A DNA stretch of 8,414 nucleotides from Alphaproteobacteria bacterium (GTDB taxonomy: Bacteria; Pseudomonadota; Alphaproteobacteria; Rhizobiales; Xanthobacteraceae). The notes beneath the pieces are model-generated. The model saw only the letters and a program-made list of their open reading frames with translations, ran no database searches and was not told where the DNA came from. Location: contig VAZH01000240.1 of the NCBI GenBank assembly GCA_005884465.1, positions 1 through 8,414 of the forward strand, read 5' to 3'. The translations under genes were made by a program, and so were the position numbers. Below are positions 1-6,269 of the stretch, piece after piece (the first letter of the stretch is position 1; each line of letters begins with the position of its first letter).

Positions 1-66
1 GGCCGCGGCCAGGCGTCGAAGACTGCGTTGGCGTGGCAGTCGGATTTATCGTACAAGGTGCGGCAC

Positions 67-72
67 GAGAGG
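67..72 (+). promoter_or_regulatory. Ribosome binding site deciding the cyclase start
   Basis: GAGAGG lies 10 nt before the ATG at 83, a workable spacing, but only 1 nt before the in-frame TTG at 74, which is too close. This favours the ATG at 83 as the start. Confidence 0.5.
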
Positions 73-82
73 TTTGCGTGCC

Positions 83-1864
83 ATGGCGCATGAGCGGCCA
101 GGTCGGATCGAACGTAGGTTGTCAGCAATAATGGCCGCCGACGTGGCCGGCTATTCGCGGCTCATGCATAACGACGAAGAGGCGACGCACGCAGCTTTGA
201 CGGCGCTCCTAGCAGACGCTGTCGAGCCTGTAATCGCAGAACACGGCGGCCACATCGTGAAGAATACCGGCGACGGGTTCTTGGCGGAGTTTCCGAGCGC
301 GGTCGAGGCGGTTCGAACTGCGATGCAGTTCCAGAACCGTATCCATGAACTTACAATGGATGATGCTGAAGACAGGCGCATTGCGTTCCGTGTGGGCATC
401 AACATCGGCGACGTAATCGTCGAGGCGCATGACATCTTTGGGGACGGCGTCAACATCGCGGCACGGCTTGAGGCCGTTGCCGAACCCGGCGGTATCTGCA
501 TCTCTCAGACAGTCCTCAATCACGCGCGCGATAAGGTGTCTTTCGAGGTTGAGGACGCGGGCGAGCAAACTCTGAAGAATATCGCCCGGCCTGTCCACGT
601 TTACCGTATCATCATCGAACCCAGCCGGCGGCCTGCGACGCCCAAACCCGAGATTCCGGCGCTCGCGTTGCCCGACAAACCGTCGGTCGCCGTGCTGCCG
701 TTCACCAACATGAGCGGCGACCCCGAGCAAGAGTTCGTCTCCGACGGGATCGCCGAGGATGTAATCACGGCGCTATCGCACTATCCCTCGCTGTTCGTTA
801 TCGCACGTAATTCGAGTTTCACTTACAAGGGCCGTGCCGTGGACGTGAAGCAGGTCGGGCGCGAGCTCGGCGTGCGCTATGTGCTTGAAGGTAGCGTGCG
901 CAAGGCCGGCAATCGGATCCGCGTCACTGCGCAGTTGATAGAGGCGGGAACCAGCAACCATGTGTGGGCCGAGCGCTACGATCGCGATCTCGCCGACATT
1001 TTCGCTGTGCAGGACGAGCTTACCGAAGCGCTGACGACCGCCCTGGCCCCCGCCATTGCAGACGCCGAGCTGCGACGCGCCATGCGCAAGCCCCCGGGGA
1101 GCCTTGATGCCTGGGCAGCCTATCAGCGCGGTCTGTGGCATCTGAGCAAAGCCACCGCAGACGACGATGCGACCGCAGAGAAATTTTTTAAGCAGGCAAT
1201 CGATCTCGACCCGACTTTCGGCGGCGGCTACAGCGCGCTCGCCTTGTACCAGCTGCAAACGGCCGCGCTCTACCAAAAGCTGGACCTGTCAACCGCGCAA
1301 CGCTCGGCCGAAGCCTTGGCCCGCCGGGCGGTCGCGCTCGACGGCGCCGATGCGGAAGCCCGTTCATGCCTCGGCTGGGCCTTGCAAGCGCGCGGCGAGG
1401 CTGACGGTGCGTTGGCGGAGATCGAGCGAGCTCTCTCAATGAGTCCAAATCTAGCGATCGCGCATGGCCACAGAGGCGCGACGCTTATCTTCGCAGGGCG
1501 GCCGAAGGAAGGGCTCACGGCTCTCGAAACGTGTATCAGGCTCGATCCCCGCGATCCGTATCTCGCAGTACGTTTGTTGCACGTTGCGTGCGGTCTATAT
1601 TTCTGCGGCGAATACGAGGCTTCGATCGTGGCCGCGAAACGGCTGATCCGGTCGTATCCCGATTTTCCGATGATCTACCGCTGGTACGCGGCGGCGCTGG
1701 GCCAGCTTGGGCGCCCAGCGGAAGCGAAGGAAGCATTGGAGAAGGCCGTCTCCCGCACACCGGCGGCATTCGACATGTATGTCCGCAACAGAGCTCCGTG
1801 GTTTCGGCCGGAAGACCACGCTCATCTCGTCGAGGGTTTGCGCAAGGCCGGCTGGAAGGGTTGA
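83..1864 (+). CDS. Class III adenylate cyclase with TolB-like and TPR domains
   Basis: This 593-residue protein probably makes cAMP from ATP in the cytoplasm; I see no signal peptide or membrane segment. Residues about 10-180 form a class III nucleotide cyclase domain. The two metal-binding aspartates are D20 (in ADVAGYSRLM) and D64 (in NTGDGFLAEF). The likely adenine-selecting pair is K60 and D121 (in FGDGVNIAARLE). N124 and R128 are the transition-state residues. With all of these present, the domain should be active and prefer ATP to GTP. Residues about 197-330 begin PDKPSVAVLPF and match the TolB-like N-terminal domain common behind such cyclases. Residues about 340-570 are alpha-helical with TPR-like repeats, for example around ALARRAVALDGADAEA and the segment ending in AIAHGHRGATLIFAGRP. 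The C-terminal part probably binds a partner or ligand that controls the cyclase. An in-frame TTG at 74 is an alternative start. The gene is 496 nt from the operon downstream and is probably a separate transcription unit. Its regulatory input is unknown. Confidence 0.9.
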   Translation: MAHERPGRIERRLSAIMAADVAGYSRLMHNDEEATHAALTALLADAVEPVIAEHGGHIVKNTGDGFLAEFPSAVEAVRTAMQFQNRIHELTMDDAEDRRIAFRVGINIGDVIVEAHDIFGDGVNIAARLEAVAEPGGICISQTVLNHARDKVSFEVEDAGEQTLKNIARPVHVYRIIIEPSRRPATPKPEIPALALPDKPSVAVLPFTNMSGDPEQEFVSDGIAEDVITALSHYPSLFVIARNSSFTYKGRAVDVKQVGRELGVRYVLEGSVRKAGNRIRVTAQLIEAGTSNHVWAERYDRDLADIFAVQDELTEALTTALAPAIADAELRRAMRKPPGSLDAWAAYQRGLWHLSKATADDDATAEKFFKQAIDLDPTFGGGYSALALYQLQTAALYQKLDLSTAQRSAEALARRAVALDGADAEARSCLGWALQARGEADGALAEIERALSMSPNLAIAHGHRGATLIFAGRPKEGLTALETCIRLDPRDPYLAVRLLHVACGLYFCGEYEASIVAAKRLIRSYPDFPMIYRWYAAALGQLGRPAEAKEALEKAVSRTPAAFDMYVRNRAPWFRPEDHAHLVEGLRKAGWKG

Positions 1865-1903
1865 GGCAGCGTTGAAGTCCATCGCCGCCGGCTGATCCGG
1901 ACT

Positions 1904-1920
1904 GCCTGTGATTTACAGGC
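1904..1920 (+). terminator. Possible terminator hairpin after the cyclase gene
   Basis: GCCTGT and ACAGGC form a perfect 6-bp stem with a 5-nt loop, 40 nt after the cyclase stop. No T-run follows, so it is not a classical intrinsic terminator. It may instead stabilise the 3' end, or be part of the adjoining repeat. Confidence 0.3.
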
Positions 1921-1996
1921 GAATGTCCGCTTCGGGTCACTCAGGTCGATTTCGCGTCCTCCGCCTATGTCCGGTCCGTGGGTAGCTTCGGACATG
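1920..1996. repeat. Three ATGTCCG heptamers, possible dispersed-repeat fragment
   Basis: ATGTCCG occurs at 1923-1929 and 1967-1973, and its reverse complement CGGACAT at 1989-1995. The last two can pair as a 7-bp stem with a 15-nt loop. From memory, the stretch from about 1912 to 1940 (translated DLQANVRFGSL) resembles a non-coding dispersed repeat often mistranslated in Bradyrhizobium annotations. Repeat-family membership is an inference that needs a genome-wide search. Confidence 0.35.
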
Positions 1997-2131
1997 CTGG
2001 TCCGTTGTCGTGACGTTGCGCTGGACGCCATTCAGGCTGCCAAACTGGAGCGGCGAATCCGGCACGAACTTGCGCTCGCGCTTATGTGTCCATGCGCGGC
2101 GGCGTTCGGATCGCGGAACTGCAGTCTCGCG

Positions 2132-2190
2132 GATATCTCTATCTGAGGCCTCGAGCCTAGCACCTTGGTGCAAAATTGCGCCGAGATATC
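2132..2190. repeat. Spaced 8-bp inverted repeat with inner hairpins
   Basis: GATATCTC (2132-2139) and GAGATATC (2183-2190) are perfect inverted copies separated by 43 nt. Between them are the 8-bp palindrome GAGGCCTC (2145-2152) and the small hairpin GCACC-TT-GGTGC (2160-2171). This could fold as a compound stem or be a regulator site, but arms of this length can arise by chance in a region of this size. Confidence 0.25.
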
Positions 2191-2287
2191 AGCCAAACAG
2201 CTAGGTCTCCGCGGGATCGATATGTTGTGAATGGCGTTATGCCCGGAAGATACGCATATTCGCCTCGTCAACGCCCTTCTGGATTTG

Positions 2288-2315
2288 TTGACAATGCGCC
2301 TTCCCGCCGGAGAAT
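2288..2315 (+). promoter_or_regulatory. Probable sigma-70-type promoter of tal-pgi-gnd-zwf-pgl
   Basis: A perfect -35 hexamer TTGACA (2288-2293) is followed after 16 nt by GAGAAT (2310-2315), a 4/6 match to TATAAT. Transcription would start near 2322, giving a leader of about 39 nt before the ATG at 2361. This is the best promoter match I found upstream of the operon, and it lies where a promoter is expected. Confidence 0.5.
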
Positions 2316-2324
2316 GTGCGGGAA
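2301..2324. promoter_or_regulatory. Inverted repeat spanning the -10, candidate operator
   Basis: TTCCCGC (2301-2307) and GCGGGAA (2318-2324) are perfect 7-bp inverted arms with a 10-nt spacer. The spacer contains most of the proposed -10, and the right arm covers the expected transcription start. A dimeric repressor bound here would block the promoter. No regulator gene is in the window and I do not recognise the motif. An RNA stem is less likely, because the left arm lies upstream of the predicted start. Confidence 0.4.
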
Positions 2325-2360
2325 CCCAAAAGTCGACCAGCTCGAACAGAACAGGGCACC

Positions 2361-5222
2361 ATGAATCCCGTCAAAGCACTCGAACAGCACGGCCAGGCGG
2401 TCTGGCTGGATTTCCTGGCCCGCGGCTTCGTCGCCAAGGGCGAGCTGAAAAAGCTGATCGATCACGACGGCGTCAAGGGCGTCACGTCGAATCCGTCGAT
2501 CTTCGAGAAGGCGATCGGCAGTTCCGACGAATATGATGGCGCCATCGGGAACGCACTCAAGGGCGGCGATCGCCCGGTCGCCGAGCTGTTCGAGCTTCTC
2601 GCCGTCGAGGACATCCAGCTTGCGGCGAATGTGCTGCGCCCGGTCTATGATCGCCTCAAGGGAGCCGACGGATTCGTCAGCCTGGAGGTGTCGCCCTATC
2701 TCGCCATGGATACCAAGGGCACGATTGCCGAGGCCAAGCGGCTTTGGAAGCACGTCAACCGCAAGAATCTGATGGTCAAGGTGCCGGCGACGCCGGAAGG
2801 CCTGCCGGCGATCCAGCAATTGATTGGCGAGGGGGTGATTGGCGAGGGGGTCAGCATCAATATCACGCTGTTGTTCTCGCGGAAGGTCTATGTGCAGGTC
2901 GCCGAGGCCTATCTGGCCGGATTGGAAAAACATGTCGCCGCTGGCGGCGATCCCTCCCATGTCGCGAGCGTCGCTAGCTTCTTCGTCAGCCGGATCGACA
3001 GCGCGGTCGACAAACTGCTCGACGAGAAGATCGCGCAAGCGAACGATCCCAGCGAGAAGGAGCGGCTTGCCGCGTTGAAGGGCAAGGTCGCCATCGCGAA
3101 TGCAAAACTCGCCTATCAGGAATACAAGCACCTGTTCGCCGGGCCGCGCTGGGACAAGCTCAAGGCCAAGGGCGCCAAGCCGCAGCGCTTGCTGTGGGCC
3201 TCGACCGGCACAAAAAACAAAGACTATAGCGACGTGCTCTATGTCGAAGAGCTGATCGGCGCCGACACGGTCAATACCATGCCGCCGGCAACTCTCGAGG
3301 CCTTCCGCGACCATGGCAAGGTGCGCGACAGCCTTGAGGAAAATATCGAGGACGCCAGGCGTGTCCTCGCCGAGCTTGAAAAATCCGGCATCTCGCTCGA
3401 CGCGATCACGGATGATCTGGTCAAGGACGGTGTAAAGCTGTTCGCCGACGCCGCCGACAAGCTTTACGGAGCGGTCGCGCATAAGCGCGTAGCCGTGCTC
3501 GCGGACGGCATTGATCGGCAGCAACTCGCGCTCGGCAGCAGCCTCGGCAAGGCTGTCGAGAAAAGCACCGAGGATTGGCGTGCGTCAGGCAAAATACGCC
3601 GCCTCTGGCAGCACGACAAATCGCTATGGACCGGGATCGATGAGGACAAGTGGCTCGGCTGGCTGCACAGCCCTGCATCAGCCGATGTCGCGGATTACGA
3701 GGACTTTGCCCAGCGGGTGAAAAGGCAGGGTTTTACCGACGCCGTGGTGCTCGGCATGGGGGGATCGAGCCTGGGGCCCGAAGTGCTGGCGGAGACCTTT
3801 GCCTCAAAACCCGGGTCCCCGAAGCTGCACGTGCTTGACTCGACCGACCCCGCGCAGGTCCGCCACCTTGAGGCTTCGATCAACATCGCCAAAACCCTGT
3901 TCATCGTCTCCAGCAAGTCCGGCAGCACGACCGAACCGAACGTGATGAAGGACTATTTCTTCGCCCGCGTATCCAAGGCGGTCGGCGCCGGCAAGGCCGG
4001 CCACCACTTCATCGCGGTCACCGATCCCGGCTCGTCGCTGGAGAAGGTCGCAACCAGACAAGGTTTTGCACGCATCTTCCATGGCGATCCAGCGATCGGC
4101 GGACGTTACTCCGTGCTGTCGCCATTCGGGCTGGTGCCGGCCGCGACCGCGGGCATCAACCTCCGCGCCCTGCTGAAGCACGCGCTCGCGATGGTGCGCT
4201 CCTGCGGACCCGACGTGCCGCCGCACGAGAATCCCGGCGTGCAGCTCGGCCTCGCCATGGGTCACGCCGGTCTGGAAGGCCGCGACAAGGTGACGATCCT
4301 GTCATCGAAGAAGATATCCGATTTCGGTGCCTGGGCCGAACAGCTGATCGCGGAATCCACCGGCAAGGAAGGCAAGGGCTTGATCCCGATCGACGGCGAA
4401 CCGATTGGCGAGGCGGCGCTGTATGGACAGGACCGGTTCTTCATCGACATCAGGACCGAAGGCGAAAACGATAGAGCGCACGATGAAAAACTGACCGCGC
4501 TGGAGAAGGCCGGGCATCCCGTGGTCCGTATCGTCATGAAATCGGTCGACCACATCGGTCAGGAATTTTTCCGCTTCGAGATCGCGACCGCGGTCGCCGG
4601 CGCGGTGCTTGGCATCAACCCGTTCAACCAGCCCGACGTCGAGGACGCCAAGATCAAGACCCGCGAGCTGATAGCTGCATTCGAAAAGACCGGCGCCCTG
4701 CCCCCGGAGAAGCCGGTGATGGCCTCGGCGCGGGCCGATATCTACACCGACGACAAAAATGCCGCCGCATTGCGCAGGGCGGGCGCCGATGGCGACCTCG
4801 GCTCCTGGCTGAAAGCGCATCTCTCGCGCTCGGGCGCGGGCGACTATGTGGCGCTGCTCGCCTATATCGAACGCAATCACGCGCATATCGACGTGTTGCA
4901 GGACATGCGGCTGGAGCTGCGCAACAAGCGCCATGTCGCGACCTGCGCCGAATTTGGGCCGCGTTTCCTGCATTCCACCGGCCAGGCCTATAAGGGTGGC
5001 CCGAACAGCGGCGTATTTCTGCAGATCACCGCCGATGACGCCCAAGATCTTGCGATACCCGGTCAAAAGGCCAGCTTCGGCGTGATCAAGGCCGCACAGG
5101 CGCGCGGCGATTTCGACGTGCTGACCGAGCGCGGCCGCCGTGCGCTACGCGTGCATCTCAAGGGCGATCTCGAAGCGGGACTGAAGGAGCTCGATACCGC
5201 GATCCACAATTCGTTGAATTAA
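2361..5222 (+). CDS. tal-pgi: Bifunctional transaldolase / phosphoglucose isomerase
   Basis: This 953-residue fusion carries two cytoplasmic sugar-phosphate enzymes. Residues about 1-370 are transaldolase, which exchanges a dihydroxyacetone unit between sedoheptulose-7-P/glyceraldehyde-3-P and erythrose-4-P/fructose-6-P. Visible motifs are D17 (WLDFLARG), N44 (VTSNPSIF), E109, the Schiff-base lysine K140 (NLMVKVPAT), N167/T169 (INITLLFS) and ASTGTKN near 280-286. Residues about 380-953 are phosphoglucose isomerase, interconverting glucose-6-P and fructose-6-P. Its motifs are GMGGSSLGPEV (465-475), SSKSGSTTEP (517-526), GGRYSVLSPFGL (580-591), likely catalytic E665 in AESTGKEGKG, INPFNQPDVE (752-761) and STGQAYKGGPNSG (872-884) with K878. 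Both active sites look intact. The ATG at 2361 is chosen because the family N-terminus begins there and AGGG lies 4 nt upstream; the frame is open to a GTG at 2316, but that falls inside the promoter region. A perfect 15-bp duplication adds five residues at 155-164. Tal-PGI fusions are known in Bradyrhizobium and some other bacteria. It is the first gene of the operon. Confidence 0.95.
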   Translation: MNPVKALEQHGQAVWLDFLARGFVAKGELKKLIDHDGVKGVTSNPSIFEKAIGSSDEYDGAIGNALKGGDRPVAELFELLAVEDIQLAANVLRPVYDRLKGADGFVSLEVSPYLAMDTKGTIAEAKRLWKHVNRKNLMVKVPATPEGLPAIQQLIGEGVIGEGVSINITLLFSRKVYVQVAEAYLAGLEKHVAAGGDPSHVASVASFFVSRIDSAVDKLLDEKIAQANDPSEKERLAALKGKVAIANAKLAYQEYKHLFAGPRWDKLKAKGAKPQRLLWASTGTKNKDYSDVLYVEELIGADTVNTMPPATLEAFRDHGKVRDSLEENIEDARRVLAELEKSGISLDAITDDLVKDGVKLFADAADKLYGAVAHKRVAVLADGIDRQQLALGSSLGKAVEKSTEDWRASGKIRRLWQHDKSLWTGIDEDKWLGWLHSPASADVADYEDFAQRVKRQGFTDAVVLGMGGSSLGPEVLAETFASKPGSPKLHVLDSTDPAQVRHLEASINIAKTLFIVSSKSGSTTEPNVMKDYFFARVSKAVGAGKAGHHFIAVTDPGSSLEKVATRQGFARIFHGDPAIGGRYSVLSPFGLVPAATAGINLRALLKHALAMVRSCGPDVPPHENPGVQLGLAMGHAGLEGRDKVTILSSKKISDFGAWAEQLIAESTGKEGKGLIPIDGEPIGEAALYGQDRFFIDIRTEGENDRAHDEKLTALEKAGHPVVRIVMKSVDHIGQEFFRFEIATAVAGAVLGINPFNQPDVEDAKIKTRELIAAFEKTGALPPEKPVMASARADIYTDDKNAAALRRAGADGDLGSWLKAHLSRSGAGDYVALLAYIERNHAHIDVLQDMRLELRNKRHVATCAEFGPRFLHSTGQAYKGGPNSGVFLQITADDAQDLAIPGQKASFGVIKAAQARGDFDVLTERGRRALRVHLKGDLEAGLKELDTAIHNSLN
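2821..2850 (+). repeat. Perfect 15-bp tandem duplication inside tal-pgi
   Basis: The unit TGATTGGCGAGGGGG occurs twice in direct succession (2821-2835 and 2836-2850). It stays in frame and doubles IGEGV at residues 155-164 of the transaldolase domain, just before the strand SINITLLFS. The copies are identical, which suggests a recent slippage event. Confidence 0.95.
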
Positions 5223-5226
5223 AGGA
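5221..5226 (+). promoter_or_regulatory. Ribosome binding site of gnd, overlapping the tal-pgi stop
   Basis: AAAGGA starts inside the TAA stop of tal-pgi (5220-5222) and ends 5 nt before the gnd ATG. Ribosomes ending tal-pgi cover this site, so translation of the two genes is likely linked. Confidence 0.65.
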
Positions 5227-5231
5227 CACCA

Positions 5232-6269
5232 ATGCAGCTCGGCATGATCGGCTTGGGCCGGATGGGCGGCAATATCGTCCGCCGGCTGATGAAGCACGGA
5301 CACTCCACCGTCGTTTACGACAAGGATCCGAAGGCGGTCGCGGCGCTCGCGGCCGATGGTGCGGTCGGCGCCGGCACGCTCGAGGATTTCGTCGATAAGC
5401 TCGAGAGGCCGCGGACCGCCTGGGTGATGTTGCCGGCAGGCAAGATCACCGAGGCGACGATCGATACGTTGTCGAAGCTGATGCAGGCCGGCGACGTTAT
5501 CATCGATGGCGGCAATACCTTCTGGCAGGACGACGTACGCCGCGGCAAGGCGCTGAAGGAACGCGCTATCCACTATGTCGACGTCGGCACCAGCGGCGGG
5601 GTTTGGGGAATCGACCGCGGCTATTGCATGATGATCGGCGGCGACAAGGCGGTGGTCGATCGTCTCGATCCGATCTTCGCAGGCCTGGCGCCGGGTACCG
5701 GCGATATCCCGCGCACCGGCGGGCGCGAGGGACGCGACCCCCGCATCGAGCAGGGTTATATCCACGCCGGCCCGGTCGGCGCCGGGCATTTCGTCAAAAT
5801 GGTTCATAACGGCATCGAATACGGCCTGATGCAGGCCTATGCCGAAGGTTTTGACATTTTGAAGAACGCCAATATCGACGCCCTGCCACCGGAGCATCGT
5901 TTCGCTCTCGATATTGCCGATATTGCCGAGGTCTGGCGGCGGGGCAGTGTGATCCCGTCATGGCTGCTCGATCTCACCGCTGCCGCACTCGCCAAAAACC
6001 CGACACTTGAAAGCTATTCGGGATTTGTGGAGGATTCCGGCGAAGGCCGCTGGACCGTCAAGGCCGCGATCGATGAGGCAGTCCCGGCCGAGGTTCTGAC
6101 CGCGGCCTTGTTCGCGCGCTTTCGCTCGCGCAAGCAGCACACCTTCGCCGAAAAGATTCTTTCAGCGATGCGCGAGGGTTTCGGCGGTCACAAGGAGCCG
6201 CAGCAACATGCTGATCCGGCGCGGCAGAATGCGCCCGACATCGTCAAGCCAAAGGCCGGCCGCTCGTGA
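5232..6269 (+). CDS. gnd: 6-phosphogluconate dehydrogenase, decarboxylating, short NAD-type
   Basis: The enzyme oxidises and decarboxylates 6-phosphogluconate to ribulose-5-P, CO2 and a reduced nicotinamide cofactor. At 345 residues it belongs to the short (GndA/YqeC-like) class, not the ~470-residue E. coli Gnd class. The Rossmann motif [13 protein letters not shown] is at 7-19. D30 ends the second strand (VVYDKDP), where NADP enzymes usually carry an N-R-T type loop, so NAD is the likelier cofactor; this is an inference. Other motifs are [12 protein letters not shown] (90-101), the substrate-binding [11 protein letters not shown] (116-126), and [14 protein letters not shown] (185-198) with the likely catalytic K189 and H192/N193. 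GEGRWTV (271-276 region) lies in the C-terminal helical domain. The last ~25 residues, rich in polar residues and proline, look like a flexible tail. The start is fixed by the ribosome binding site 5 nt upstream. It lies 9 nt after tal-pgi, and its stop overlaps the zwf start. Confidence 0.93.
   Translation: MQLGMIGLGRMGGNIVRRLMKHGHSTVVYDKDPKAVAALAADGAVGAGTLEDFVDKLERPRTAWVMLPAGKITEATIDTLSKLMQAGDVIIDGGNTFWQDDVRRGKALKERAIHYVDVGTSGGVWGIDRGYCMMIGGDKAVVDRLDPIFAGLAPGTGDIPRTGGREGRDPRIEQGYIHAGPVGAGHFVKMVHNGIEYGLMQAYAEGFDILKNANIDALPPEHRFALDIADIAEVWRRGSVIPSWLLDLTAAALAKNPTLESYSGFVEDSGEGRWTVKAAIDEAVPAEVLTAALFARFRSRKQHTFAEKILSAMREGFGGHKEPQQHADPARQNAPDIVKPKAGRS

Larger units (their letters stand above)
1865..2360. 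other. Intergenic region between cyclase and tal-pgi
   Basis: No convincing gene was found in these 496 bases on either strand. Short open frames occur, as expected at this GC content, but none has a recognisable domain or a good ribosome binding site. The longest close to the cyclase on the + strand is a 59-codon frame from ATG 1967 to TGA 2144-2146. The first third holds a hairpin and ATGTCCG heptamers resembling a dispersed repeat. The middle has a spaced 8-bp inverted repeat. The last 75 bases hold the apparent promoter and leader of tal-pgi. Confidence 0.7.

Noticed and set aside
1..10. Perfect palindrome GGCCGCGGCC at the window edge
   Set aside because: It is cut off from its context and short palindromes of G and C are frequent here; no function can be supported.
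28..56. Possible promoter for the cyclase (TTGGCG with GTACAA)
   Set aside because: The -10 match is poor, and the better TATCGT at 47-52 leaves only a 13-nt spacer. The true promoter may lie before the window.
1967..2146. 59-codon frame as a small protein gene
   Set aside because: No clear ribosome binding site, no recognised family, and the start lies in a repeat-like heptamer.
2032..2271. 79-codon minus-strand frame in the intergenic region
   Set aside because: No domain or ribosome binding site is evident, and the composition looks non-coding.
2316..2360. Upstream in-frame GTG start for tal-pgi, adding 15 residues
   Set aside because: The GTG overlaps the -10 and the inverted repeat, before the predicted transcription start, and the added residues do not look like the family N-terminus.
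2268..3524. 418-codon open frame on the minus strand over the start of tal-pgi
   Set aside because: It is antisense to a clear transaldolase gene, has no recognisable domain, and such long opposite-strand frames are common in GC-rich coding DNA.
5145..5897. 250-codon open frame on the minus strand over gnd
   Set aside because: It is a codon-bias shadow of gnd with no family motifs. The same holds for the minus-strand frames at 4302-5066, 6299-6988 and 7795-8337.
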